The notes under the pieces were generated by a model, which ran no database searches, had not been told where the DNA came from, and saw only the letters and a list, made by a program, of their open reading frames with translations. The position numbers were made by a program, and so were the translations under genes. Positions 18,693 to 29,702 of a DNA stretch of 64,000 nt are shown here, in pieces. Source of the DNA: Theocolax elegans (lineage: Eukaryota; Arthropoda; Insecta; Hymenoptera; Cerocephalidae); assembly GCA_026168455.1 (NCBI GenBank), contig CM047429.1, forward strand, positions 35,882,066 through 35,946,065. Reading direction: 5' to 3'. Positions within the stretch are counted from its first letter, which is position 1, and each line of letters starts with the position of its first letter.

Positions 18693-20283
18693 TAAATAAG
18701 TTCATGAAAGCGTTCTTTTTTTATTTATTTATAGAACCGTTGCAAAAATGCTTAGTTTTATCTTTCCGTTTTTTTTTCTTAAATTATCAGAATCTATTGA
18801 GTGATTCTTTATTGATTTCCTTAGCATTTTTGCATTTGTGAAAATACATATCATTGTTAGAGTTTTGCTATATACATGGCTTATTATTTTTTTTATTTAC
18901 ATTCGTCATGCTCTTAAATTTAAATACCAACAAGCTTATTCGGTTTCAATATGCGATTTGCGTAAGCGATTTATGTGCACTATTTTATTTTTATTTCCAT
19001 TTATTTGAATTTTTACATTCCCATTGTCGGAAACGTCTAGAACTAAAAATGGACCCGAGTATTGATCGTCAAATTTCTTAGGTTTTGGCCCCTTTTGCAG
19101 CCATACGTAATCACCGATTTGTAGTGTTAAAACGTTTACCTTACGATCGTAGTATTTCTTGGCTCGAAGTTTTGCCTTTAAAAGGTTTTGTTGGGCTATG
19201 TTTTGTAGACTGTTTAGGCGCTTGACTATAGCATCGTCAAAAATACCATATGGATCCGCGTACATTCCTGCGTTACTACAATCTCCTGCTTGATCTACCT
19301 TTCCAACAAACGTCATTGGGTGGACAATCGATCCGTTCAGTTTTAAGTTACTTATTACTTCGTCTCGTACTCGGTGTTCGCGGTATACATGCATTCTATT
19401 ACATTCTTCCCTAGAAATTTCATCAATAAACTGAACCTCCCCTCTGTTTTTGTCTTTTCTATGCGAAAACGCGCCGCAGTATGTTACCGATCTTTTTATT
19501 TCTACTTTATAAAGCTTTACATGAGTGCTTGAAAAATCATTTAATTGCAATAGTCGTACATAAATTTTTGTTGTATTTACTACTGGTTCAGGTATGTCGC
19601 ATTCTCCTACGTGAATTAACGAAAATGTTGCTAAATTTGAGACGTGCTGCGAACAGTCGTACCCTATGATTGCGTTAATATAGATTTTCCTTGGTATAAT
19701 AGTTGTGAGATAAATGATGGCCAATAGTGTTTTACAACTCATCTGCAACATTAAATAAGTTCATGAAAGCGTTCTTTTTTTATTTATTTATAGAACCGTT
19801 GCAAAAATGCTTAGTTTTATCTTTCCGTTTTTTTTTCTTAAATTATCAGAATCTATTGAGTGATTCTTTATTGATTTCCTTAGCATTTTTGCATTTGTGA
19901 AAATACATATCATTGTTAGAGTTTTGCTATATACATGGCTTATTATTTTTTTTTATTTACATTCGTCATGCTCTTAAATTTAAATACCAACAAGCTTATT
20001 CGGTTTCAATATGCGATTTGTGTAAGCGATTTATGTGCACTATTTTATTTTTATTTCCATTTATTTGAATTTTTACATTCCCATTGTCGGAAACGTCTAG
20101 AACTAAAAATGGACCCGAGTATTGATCGTCAAATTTCTTAGGTTTTGGCCCCTTTTGCAGCCATACGTAATCACCGATTTGTAGTGTTAAAACGTTTACC
20201 TTACGATCGTAGTATTTCTTGGCTCGAAGTTTTGCCTTTAAAAGGTTTTGTTGGGCTATGTTTTGTAGACTGTTTAGGCGCTT
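18165..20283. repeat. Tandem direct duplication of about 1059 bp (pol 3' end + glycoprotein 5' end)
   Basis: 18165-19223 and 19224-20283 are near-identical (a C/T change near 18962/20022 and one extra T near 19949). TGACTA occurs at both outer boundaries and at the junction, the signature of microhomology-mediated duplication. Units B and C lack it. Confidence 0.9.
18936..19751 (-). pseudogene. Chimeric ORF: glycoprotein N-terminus fused to integrase C-terminus
   Basis: The duplication junction at 19223/19224 joins the first 176 codons of the glycoprotein (leader through YGIFDDAIV), in frame, to the last 95 codons of pol (KRLNSLQNIAQQ ... HINRLRKSHIETE). The 271-codon frame is intact. It is a rearrangement by-product carrying a secretion-signal-like leader. 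Flanks 18693-18935 and 19752-19995 are duplicated A/T-rich spacers without genes. Confidence 0.85.
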
Positions 20284-23200
20284 GACTAAATCTTCAAGAT
20301 AACCATCGTATGTAGGCGCCAGGTCTTCTGTTTCGACCGGTGCGTTCGAGGGTGTGCGTGCCAGTCGGCCGAACACGAGTTCAAACGGCGTATGCCATGT
20401 AGACTCACTAATTCCCGTGTTAAAATTAAAGGTAGCCAAATCCAGATAATCGTCCCAATCTGTTCGATTACTATGTACAAAAAATTTCAAGTATTCAATG
20501 AGACTTGAGTGCGATCGTTCAAGTCCACCGTTTGATTGTGGGTGGAACGCCGTGGTTTTAGTTTGTTTAATTCTAAATATTTTTGCTATTCTTTTCATTA
20601 ATTTACTCATGAAATTCGTACCTTGATCCGTAAGGATTATTCGAGGTGCGCCAAATATGCTTATGACTTTTCTTATTAAACCATTCGCTACATCCATGGC
20701 CGAAATTCGCGCCAAAGGTTCAGCTAATGCGAATTTAGTTAATAAGTCTTGGAAGGTTAAAATGTACTCGTTTCCCCGATTGGTTTTGCATAAGGGACCA
20801 ACAATATCCATACTTATTCGGTCCATAGCGTGCGTTCCCGAGTTTGTAATAACCATTGGAGCTCTAGTTTTAACCCTAACCAATTTTTTTAATTGGCAAT
20901 TCAAACATTTTCTTATAAAATCTTGTACCTCTATCTTTAAATTCTCCCAGTTATAATTTTGTTTAATACGGTTATAGGTTTTTGTGACACCTCTATGTCC
21001 TCCTATAGCCGAACAATGAGCTTCTTCTATAATCGGAATTCGATCGTCTAGTGTCGGATATCGTATTAGACCTAAACAAACAATTAATTTTACCGTACTT
21101 TGACTAAAAACTCCTTTTAGTTTTTCTAAAACTAATTCCCACTCTAAATTTTCAATTCTATCGGTTTTCGCTATACTTATTGATTTTATCTGCATTGTAT
21201 CTAAAGTTAAATACAGATTTTCGCATAATAAATTTAGGTTATTATCAATTCCACTTAGCCCGATTAACGATTCTGTTCGTATCGGTAATGCTATATGAAT
21301 TTTTGTATTTACATTTATCAAAACTGGTATTCCAACCTGCATTTCCTTGAATCTTGGTAATTTATTCTGTAGTTTTAATTGCGAAGCCCCATCGTCGCAT
21401 GGTTCTCCTGTTATAGTGACAAAATACATATAATTGTCCTTACGCATAAATAATTTTTCTCTGCATGTAATAATTACTTGTTTATCGTTAATTTGATTAA
21501 ATTGTTCTTCATAGATCGACGTCTCTTCGTTTATTTGATCAGGACTGAATTGCGGATCGTTTTCAAGTAATGATTCATTAACATGATCAAGATCTTCGTG
21601 TAAGCGTAATCGCGCATTTTCCGAGTGAACGAGGGGTTCCGGCTCGAAAGTTTCCACCTCCGTATCGTCGTGCGTTCCTTCTCCACGGTCCGGTGATTGT
21701 TCGTTCGCTCGCCTCTCGTTTTTTCTTCCCCTTTGCGGGCGTAGAGCCTCTATCGCGTCTAAATATCGCTGGCCTACCTGGCGACCCGCCTTCGCTCTCG
21801 TGGTCATACCCCGCGGTGGTTCAACTAGGCTAGACTCGGGCTCATCACCTGCCGCTATTGCCTTGCTTCTCGTCATAACTAGGACCTTGTCTATGGGGTT
21901 TCTAGACAGTGCGTCTGCTACATTTAAACGACCCGGTCTGTATTTAATTTCGAAATCGTACTCCGCGAGCATAAGACGCCATCGCGTAACTCGTGAGTTC
22001 GGGTCCTTATGCGTTTGTAACCATACCAGTGGTTTATGATCTGTTATAAGATAAATTTTTCGTCCAAATAAATACGGTCGGAAATGCTTAATGCAAAATA
22101 TTATTGCTAGTCCTTCTTTGTTAAACGTGTCCCAACGTTTTTCAACATCCGAAAGAACTCGAGAGACGTATGCAACGGGTTGATCTTTCCCTATCTCACC
22201 CTGACTTAAGACTCCAGCAATTGCATATCCCGAAGCGTCGGTCGTTAGATTGAAAGTAATTTCGAAATTTGGAAAAATTAATACCGGTTTTTCGCATAAA
22301 CTAATGCGTAATGTCTCAAATGCCTTTTCTGATTCTTCTGACCATTTAAATTGAATGTCATTTTTTAATAAATCCGTTAAAGGTTTTGCAATTTTTGAAA
22401 ATTGATAAATAAATCTTCTATAGTAGCCCGCTAAACCCAAAAATTGCTTGATATTTTTAGCATTTTGAGGGCGTGGAAATTTTCGTACAGTTTCAATTTT
22501 CCGCGAATCTGGTTTAATTCCTTCTGCACTAATAACATGACCTAAATATGTAACTGTTTTTTAAAAAAATTCACATTTCTCTGGTTGTAATTTTAAAACC
22601 GCTTTTCGCAATCTAAGAAATAAATTCTCTAATCTTTTAATATGCTCTTGTAGAGTCTCCGAATAACATATAATATCATCAATAAAGCAAAGAAGTTCTT
22701 TATTGATAAGTCCAGCGAGTGCAATTGAAAGTGCCCTTGAGAATGTAGCCGGCATTGTTCGTAGTCCAAAGCTTCCTCGATTAAAATGGTACAAATCTCC
22801 GTTTGTAACTAACGCGGTTTTGTGACGGTCTCGTTCGTCAATTTCTATTTGATGATACGAAGCCTTAAGATCAAAAGTTGAGAATTTTTTTGATCCGCCC
22901 AATTGGTCTATTATTTCAGTTATATTCGGTAGCGGAAATTGGTCGTCTAAAGTTTTCGCATTTAATTTGCGATAGTCGATCACCATTCTGTATTGCTTGC
23001 GTCCTTGTATGTCCTCTTTCTTAGGAACTAGAAAACAAGGGCTTGAGTACGATGAGGTAGATGGTTCGATAATGCCGTCTTTTAATAAGTCTTGCACTTG
23101 TCTTGCTATTTCTTGTTTATGTACCGGAGGTAATCGGTATTGTTTTGAAGTTATTGGTACATCATCCGTTGTTGGGATTGTTAGTTTTAAAATATGTGTT

Positions 23201-23931
23201 GCTGTTAATTTTTCACCCGGAAGGTAAAAGATGTCGCTATATTTCTCAATTAATTTTTCTATTTCTTCTCTTTCATCAACAGCCAAATAGTCAAGTCGTA
23301 GTAATGATTTTACCTTTTCCGCTCTCCCTTTTGGTATGACACATGCTAAGCGATAAACTTTATGACTACATTTTAGTTTCTTTCCGCCTTTTCCTTTTAA
23401 ATTAATTCTTAATTTAAGTAAACCCTCCAATGTATCTTTAATAACATTTTTATGAGATTCTCTCCCAAAGGCATGTAGTTTTACATAATTTCCTAATTTA
23501 TTTAGATTTCCTCTTAATTCCTTTGAGTTATTTGTTGAGTTGTCATGATACTTTATTCCCATTAGTAGATTACTTATTAACATTTCCATGTCTTGGTTAT
23601 TGTTCCACAGAATTCCATTATTCATTAAACCTTCCTCTAGAATTTTTTGTAACATGCGTGTCGAAATTAACAACCTTTCTTCATCGAATTCGTTTGCGTC
23701 TACATTTTCATTTTGTGCTAATGCCTTTTTATTTTTTGTATTATTATCGAGACCTTCCATATCTTTTCTCTTTATCTCAAAATTAGAATATTTTTCATTA
23801 CTTATTTCGTTCTCGTTTCTTGGATTTGGGTGCGCGCTTGATTTATTAGGCGCCTCATCACTCTCGAGTTCATTTAAGATTATTTTTTTTATTTGAGGAG
23901 TGCGTTTGCAATCTTTCTTTGTTAATTTCAT
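19996..23931 (-). pseudogene. pol: Pol (RT-RNase H-integrase), one nonsense codon (unit A)
   Basis: The ATG at 23929-23931 overlaps the end of the protease frame by 62 nt, in the +1 frame. An N-terminal charged region precedes RT: PSTSSYSSPCFLVPKK, the FIDDIICYS catalytic box, then FLGLAGYYRRF. RNase H has TTDASGYAIAGVL, TDHKPLVWL and VADALSR. Integrase has an HHCC region (HCSAIGGHRG...CLNCQ), then MDIVGPL, LTDQGTNF and GGLERSHS (D, D, E). The C-terminus is complete here, with a chromodomain-less tail (GDYVWLQKGPK). A single AAA-to-TAA change at 22561-22563 splits it after EKCEFF; the frame then resumes. Sequence style is that of the insect gypsy/17.6 group. Confidence 0.92.
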
Positions 23932-25375
23932 GATTTAAGTATTCTTCATCCTTCTCCCTTATTACTGGGTTCGACTTGGTATTTGTTTCTAATTTCTTAA
24001 TAATTTTAATTTCTTCACTTGTCTCTTCGTTTCCTTGTTCGATTAATTTACATACATTAGGCTTCCATACTGCCTTCGTACGTAAGACTCGATTTAGGCT
24101 TGGAATTTCATTTAGATTTCGATATTGAGTAACCTTTGAAATCGATTTTAGATTTTGAATTTGATTTTGAATTTCATTTGAATTTGAATTTTGATTTAGA
24201 ATATGATTTTGAATTTGATTTGAATTTGAATTTTGATTTAGAATTTGATTTTGAATTTCATTTGAATTTGAATTTTGATTTAGAATTTGATTTTGACTTT
24301 CATTTGAATTTGAATTTTGATTTAGAATTTGATTTTGAATTTCATTTGAATTTGAATTTTGATTTAGAATTTGATATTGAATTTCATTTAAACTTGCATT
24401 TTGATTTAGATTTCGATTTTGAATTGGAATTTGTTTTTGATTTCGTTTGGGATCTTGTATTTCCAATTTATTTTTACATTGAGATCGAATTTGAATATCT
24501 TTCTGATTTTTTAATTGATTTCGACTACCCGGTGGGTCCTGACTTTGAGATTTAATTAGGATTGACTCTTACTTACGCGATGGGCTTATATGTCCTCGAA
24601 TTCGCGTCTCTTCTACAAGATATACTTTCTCATTAATATGATCGACCTCTCGGGTCGACACCTCCCTCCGTTGAAAATTTTCATTAGCATAATTTGTTTT
24701 TCCTGTTTCCCCAAGCGAATTCCTTTTAGGTGGTTCTATTACCTGTGTGATATGTTTTACGACTTCCTCACCCTCTCTTGCATTGACACTCATAGGGTTA
24801 GCGGAAATTCCCTTACGCGTTCCCGTTCTCTCGTTCAATATACTGTTACGTTTTTCTATGACATTAATCGTCGGGTCTTCATACCTTTCGTTTGTTTCGA
24901 TCAATAATATGTTTTCTTCTACAAAAGGGATACAGACGTCTACAACTCTTAACATTCTTTTCGCATAATCAATTTTTGCACCTAATTGACAGAAAAAATC
25001 GCTTCCCAGTAAACCATCTTCGATTATAGCCACGTTGTCATTTATTATATGGAATTCGATGTCAAACTTTGGAAAATTGATGTCAACTTTGCCTAAAGTG
25101 TAAATACTTTCTTCCGTGATTCCTTTTAATTCTAATATTTCATTTTTATTAATATTTTCGTCTTTTGGTATGTTTCGTAATTTTAGTAAATTGGGACCTG
25201 CTCCTGAATCTAAAATAAGAGTTATTTCCTCGTTGCTTCTCGGATTTTTAAGTTTAATAATTGGCGACTTGCAATTTTTACTTAATCGAACATATCTTTT
25301 GATGATGTGGGTTCCTGTTTTTTGTAACTCGGGCGCCTCGTGTACTCGGTCTCTCGTCTCGCGCAGTATCGGCAT
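23870..25375 (-). pseudogene. pro: Protease plus Asn/Gln-rich segment, one nonsense codon (unit A)
   Basis: Frame overlaps the zinc-knuckle frame above it by about 90 nt in -1. Retropepsin motif ILDSGAGPNLL lies near 25180-25215 and GLLGSDFF near 25000. A low-complexity region of repeated IQNQILNQNSNSNE follows (about 24130-24440) and the frame ends at 23870, overlapping the pol ATG. A TAA at 24569 (CAA in unit C, after ISPSRK) interrupts unit A only. In unit C the same frame is whole. Confidence 0.85.
24136..24440 (-). repeat. 42-bp coding minisatellite (Asn/Gln-rich)
   Basis: About six imperfect 42-bp units encode a 14-residue repeat of the form NEIQNQILNQNSNS. Unit C has about two more repeats at 60422-60770. 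The opposite-strand ORF rich in Asp-Phe-Glu is a shadow. Confidence 0.88.
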
Positions 25376-25665
25376 ATCCTTCTTGTATTTGTATAATTTT
25401 GTTTTGGAAAGGTTGCATTTTGGCGACGAACATATTGATTTTCTTGCTGCTTAAATTCATTAGTCCGTTTTTCACCTGGCCATTGTTGCGGTCTGCGTGA
25501 CTCTCGAGACTCCGCCCAGTCATTCGTAGGCCGTCTTCCCCTGGCTTGGGGTTGTCTCATTTTTTCGAAATGCCAGCATTTCGGTGCCAGGTGGCCCTGT
25601 CTCCCGCAAAGTTGGCATTTATCGGTATATTTGGCTCGGCAAAATGGACTCTTTGTATAGGATTT
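25282..25665 (-). CDS. Nucleocapsid-like segment with CCHC zinc knuckle (unit A)
   Basis: The frame opens after a TAA at 25666-25668. It encodes a perfect knuckle CQLCGRQGHLAPKC (25576-25617), an Arg/Gln-rich linker and a second Cys pair CRYC with no usable His, then stops at 25282. It is -1 to the gag frame, and the protease frame is -1 to it. No ATG precedes the knuckle, so expression needs frameshifting from gag or this is an ancestral lesion. The same organisation occurs in unit C. Confidence 0.7.
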   Translation of the reverse strand, partial: KSYTKSPFCRAKYTDKCQLCGRQGHLAPKCWHFEKMRQPQARGRRPTNDWAESRESRRPQQWPGEKRTNEFKQQENQYVRRQNATFPKQNYTNTRRICRYCARRETEYTRRPSYKKQEPTSSKDMFD

Positions 25666-25736
25666 TTATTTTCTGTTATGACTTTAATTGTTTCATTTAA
25701 CTCTTCTACTTCATAGCATGCAAAGTCTCTTTCGAT

Positions 25737-26867
25737 TTATATAGCTTCAGCAGTAGCTTCATCCAATTTGCACACTTGCCCCATTCGTGCTTTTATTACC
25801 CAATGTAAACCGCGAATAAAAAATTTTACTAAATCATTTTCTAAAGATCGATTGAAATTATTAGTTAATCTTTTTTCTCTTCGAGCTGCTTCAGTGATTT
25901 CTTGACCGATGGATCTAACCCTGTTTGAAAAAACTACGACACTTTCCTCCCTTTTCTGTTTTACATTAGCTAATTCACCGTGTAATTGATGATAAGATTT
26001 CGCAGACCCAAAAATACTATCAAAAAAATTTGCAATTTCTTCAATCGATTCAAAACTTTTTTTTGCTGCACTCTTCAATGCTTCTCCATATAATCTCATT
26101 TTAATTAATTTCGCGAGGTCCGGTTCATATTGTTCATGTATTATGTTGCAAGCTTCCCTACATCCGTCAACAAATTGACTCAATGGAATATTTACCCCAT
26201 TATATTTTGGTATTAATTCAAGTGCGTCTTTTATAGAAAGGGGCCTCACGTGTCCTAAGGTTGAGTTTGTTAAATACGAATTTAATCTTGGCAATCTCTC
26301 CGATACTAAATTAATATTATTACAGTTATTTGGTAAAATTGGTGTGCTTGTAGTAAATCTGACATTATTATCTCGTTTAACAATTTCAGGTTTCATTGGT
26401 TGTTCTGATGTTTTTGCATTTTTAATTGTTGTATTTTCTGCCGAAAAATAGGTTGTGTTATCGTCTGTTAGTTCGGGTTTAAAACCTATCCCATTTACTT
26501 CTACTTTTGTTTTTGCTTCTAAGTTTCCGATAATATAATCGATTATTAATTTTGGATTTACTCTTTTTTCTATAAAATCGCCTAAAGCTTCAATTAGATA
26601 CTTATCTTCGCAAAATTTTATTATATCTTTTTTGTCTACGAATTCCTTTAACAAGTCAATTATTATAGGTATATTTTTATCGAGGCCTACCGCTTCATCT
26701 GACAAATGTATCCCGCTATCATGCCTATCTTTAACAAATTTTAACAAACTAGCTAAAGATTTGTCCGGATTTTCAACACAAAAATCTGGATTTATTTTAA
26801 GCGCCTGCTTAAGCAAAATTGAAGCCGCGTCTTTATTTCGAGAATTCTCTTTTTCATTGGTACCCAT
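25737..26867 (-). CDS. gag: Gag matrix-capsid region (unit A)
   Basis: First ATG at 26865-26867 gives about 376 residues; the frame is open upstream through the PBS into the LTR without an ATG. The C-terminal part is capsid-like: LELIPKYNGVNIPLSQF, QKREESVVVFSNRVRSI, FFIRGLHWVIKARM. The stop TAA (25737-25739) falls right after KLDEATAEAI; about 25 further codons in the same frame (IERDFACYEVEELN...) look coding, so the stop may be secondary. It is present in all three units. The leader between LTR and ATG is only 65 nt, unlike Element 1. Confidence 0.85.
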   Translation of the reverse strand: MGTNEKENSRNKDAASILLKQALKINPDFCVENPDKSLASLLKFVKDRHDSGIHLSDEAVGLDKNIPIIIDLLKEFVDKKDIIKFCEDKYLIEALGDFIEKRVNPKLIIDYIIGNLEAKTKVEVNGIGFKPELTDDNTTYFSAENTTIKNAKTSEQPMKPEIVKRDNNVRFTTSTPILPNNCNNINLVSERLPRLNSYLTNSTLGHVRPLSIKDALELIPKYNGVNIPLSQFVDGCREACNIIHEQYEPDLAKLIKMRLYGEALKSAAKKSFESIEEIANFFDSIFGSAKSYHQLHGELANVKQKREESVVVFSNRVRSIGQEITEAARREKRLTNNFNRSLENDLVKFFIRGLHWVIKARMGQVCKLDEATAEAI

Positions 26868-26917
26868 GATCTGTGCTAATAAGGAAGACAATTGCTCTAA
26901 TCCTTCTTTAATTTTTA

Positions 26918-26930
26918 GGACGAGCCCCCA
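26918..26930 (-). other. tRNA-Pro-type primer binding site (unit A)
   Basis: Minus-strand TGGGGGCTCGTCC begins 2 nt after the LTR end, matching the first 13 nt of the classic proline-tRNA PBS of mammalian gammaretroviruses. Insect env-bearing gypsy elements usually use Ser or other tRNAs. The copies at 45057-45069 and 63282-63294 are identical. Confidence 0.8.
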
Positions 26931-26932
26931 CT

Positions 26933-27683
26933 TGTTACTTCCTAGGGTAGAAAAATTAAATGGAGTGAATTTAAATTAAAAATAGAAATTCCCCGTTTTA
27001 GTACGCGTATAGCGTCAAGGATGGGTGGCAATTCTCCTCGGTATAGCACAGGTCATAGACCCTTCCGAAATTTACGTGCATGGGTAAGCCCGAGGTGCAA
27101 CAATGAGTGAAGGCGAGGAAAGGAAAACAACCAACCTTATCGGGCGGGAGATCTACGGTTGAACGGTGGCTGCAACTGCTCGGCTGTCTTTCTCGCTCTC
27201 GTTGATCCTCGATACAGAGACTCCCTTACAATAGAAATGCGGTATAGACTAATTGGGATTTTAAAGGGAATAGGAAAATGACTAGTGTTTGAAGGTTTAA
27301 AGATACTGAACAATGACTTTCGATTTCTTGCTTTATTTCGCGTTAAATTTTGGATACAGGAGTTTACCTTACTTGAGAAAAGACTAAAAAGCAAGAGCGC
27401 ACACCCCTGCGCGACATCCCTATTTATATCAAGGGTTTGGGGTGGAGTTTTGGTTCCTCTTGACCAATCAAATATTGTACATTTACTTAATTAATTTATT
27501 CTTTGTCATGCGTGACCTAATTAAGTTATTTGCTAGAATTTTTCAAGGCGGTTCCTGTCTTTGACGAGGACATCCTACTTTACGTATTAAATGTGTGCGC
27601 ACGTGTGTGCGTATGTGTGTGTGCGTATGTGTGTGTGTATGTGTAAGCGCATGTGTGTACGTTGCGTCTATCATGACGCGACA
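26933..27683 (-). repeat. LTR shared by units A and B (751 bp)
   Basis: It starts TGTTACTTCC and ends GCGACA. Its left neighbour is the PBS of unit A and its right neighbour the polypurine tract of unit B, so one LTR serves as 5' LTR of A and 3' LTR of B. The minus-strand TATA box is at 27421-27428. CA/GT microsatellite at 27594-27650. Confidence 0.9.
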
Positions 27684-27882
27684 CCTCTCCCCTTAGAGAA
27701 GTTTAACGCCAGGCGTAAACGTCCACACGTTTGTTGTCTTGTATTGTTATTTTGGTGGTTGTTTGTTTTCTTTTTTGTTTGTTGTTTTTTTTTGTTTGTT
27801 TATTATTATTATTATTTTTTTTTCTTAAAAACTAGATATTACAATTATCGCTACATAAATTGGTATATATATATATATATAT

Positions 27883-29488
27883 TGTCACGCTGCACTGGGG
27901 ATTAGGGTGCAGGTGATCGGGGAATAATAAAAATAAGGAATATATAAATACTTAATTTATTATCCGATGCGATATCTCTAAATTAATTACGGGTGCCTGT
28001 CTCGTCCGTTACGCGGGCTCAAGCTCGGCTGCGATCGGCTCAGGGGGGGGGGGGCGAATGTTGGAAGGCGAAATGCGGCTCACTGCTAATTGCACGGGTG
28101 CAAATTATAATTTAACTAACCCCGAATCGTTAGCTGAATCGGTGATACTCGTCCGCAACGAGTTTAATGTCGACCGACGGCGCGGCTGCGATACGCGATC
28201 GCGGGTCGAAAGCTGCTCGAAATAAAGAAAAGGGGGGAGAAGGGGGAAACGCGGTATCTCGCACACACACAGTACGGAAGCACGGGAATTGCACAAAAAC
28301 GGAATAAAGGAGGCACAAGAGTATCCCCCAACCTTTGCTGCGATGCTGCTCTCGCTTAATTTTCGCTAAATAAATTTGCACACTCGATCGCTACACACAC
28401 TGTGGTTCGCACACCGGATCGGACGTCGTGACGCTACGGCGATCGGAAGAGCTCTGCTCTCCTCGGCGTGGTCGACGCATTGCCCGTGTGCGCGCATGCG
28501 TTGCGACGGCCCACTTGCGGTGCGTACGCGGCGTTACTCGAGTGCGGCTTGAGTAACATGGCCGCGGCATCGTCTCGAAGTGTACACCTCGTCCGTTCCC
28601 GCAACAACAATGGTGCCGTTGACGACGACGTAGCTGCTTGCCAGGTAATTATAAATTCGTTCCTTATTGTTCGCCCGTCGGCTAATAATCTCGGTGGTTA
28701 CAGGGCTGCGGAAGGTGCATATCCGCGGCACGTCGGTACGGGCTCGTGTGTTGTTGCGGCCGATATCTCTTTCTCTCTCGCTCTTCTGGAGGCGCACGGC
28801 TTGACAGGTGCAACGGCGGGCTCAGATGCTTGGATGGACACACGGCAATATCCAGGTAAATATCCACTTGGAGGACAGTTTGCTGCTTTATTATTAATCT
28901 GTGTGTGTGTGTGTGTGAGCACTTATAATGCTCACCTAACCTCTTCACAAGTCCTCTCCTATACACACTTATTTAAGTAAGTGTGTGCTCCCATCTGCTC
29001 CCTTATAGTGAACGTTACTACATTAACTGGTGCTTACAGGTTCCCTGGATAATTGCTGGCCGACGGACTTCCTGGATTTATTGGCTTATTCTTCTGGCTC
29101 AGGCTTCCTTGGCTTGCTGGGTACGCTGTTACTGAACTGAGGATTTAGCAGCTTGCTACCATCCAACATTTCAGCATGCTGCTTCACTTGGCTGGCTCTT
29201 CGTCAAGGCTTATGTTTAGATTATTGGAAAAGTGATCTATGCTTCACTGAACTCCTTCTGTGTCCTGCTCGGCTGCTCCCCTGTGTACGCTTGTTAGTGG
29301 GCTCGGTGATTTGTTATAGTGTTAAGGATCTCGGCTATTGGGAGGGTGTTTTACCTTTTATTATAGACTCTTAGGGAAATTAGGGAAATATAGGTTCGGT
29401 TAGGCTTGTATATGTGTGTGTGTGTGCTCGTACAGGGAAAAGGTTTAGCTATTCGTCGCTGTTAATGACATGCATTATTTGCATTGTC

Positions 29489-29491
<3 letters not shown>
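27883..29491. mobile_element. Solo-LTR-like insertion (1609 bp), unit B
   Basis: Inserted in the (TA)n tract that is uninterrupted in unit A. Outer ends are TGTCACG and TTGTCACA, i.e. TG..CA, flanked by short TA-repeat sequence compatible with a 4-bp target duplication. The interior is GC-rich, with G and CA runs and no coding ORF I can support. The ends resemble Element 1's LTR (TGTGACG/CGTCACA), so it may be a solo LTR of a related family. No PBS or PPT is visible. Confidence 0.55.
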
Positions 29492-29543
<52 letters not shown>

Positions 29544-29702
29544 ATTTTGTTTATAAATACATATATGCATATGAATATATTTTTTTTATTTTTCTTTCAT
29601 TTTGTGCATTTATTCTAGTAAATCTATAAGAGGAAAAAGGAGAGAAATGAGAATAAACCTGAGGAAGGAAAAGCTAAAAGAAAGGAAAAAATCATGCATT
29701 TG

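Larger units (their letters stand above)
11614..27683 (-). mobile_element. Element 2, unit A: gypsy-type element with two envelope-type genes
   Basis: The boundaries are LTRs at 11614-12386 and 26933-27683, with polypurine tract at 12387 and PBS at 26918-26930. Plus-strand order of minus-strand genes: 220-aa zinc ORF, F-type Env, Cys-rich ORF, Gag-like ORF, chuvirus-like glycoprotein, pol, protease/NQ segment, zinc knuckle, gag. A private 1059-bp tandem duplication spans the pol/glycoprotein junction. The unit lacks the foldback and solo-LTR-like insertions of B and C. It has private nonsense changes in the protease segment (24569) and pol (22561) and has lost the glycoprotein C-terminus. Confidence 0.9.

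Noticed and set aside
24136..24555. Plus-strand ORF rich in Asp-Phe-Glu-Leu repeats (also 60422-60919)
   Set aside because: It is the antisense of the 42-bp repeats encoding the Asn/Gln-rich segment; the minus-strand frame is continuous with protease.
28105..28980. ORFs of 63-170 codons in the GC-rich solo-LTR-like insertion (also 46249-47146)
   Set aside because: Frames on both strands overlap, differ between the two copies because of indels, and show no recognisable motif.
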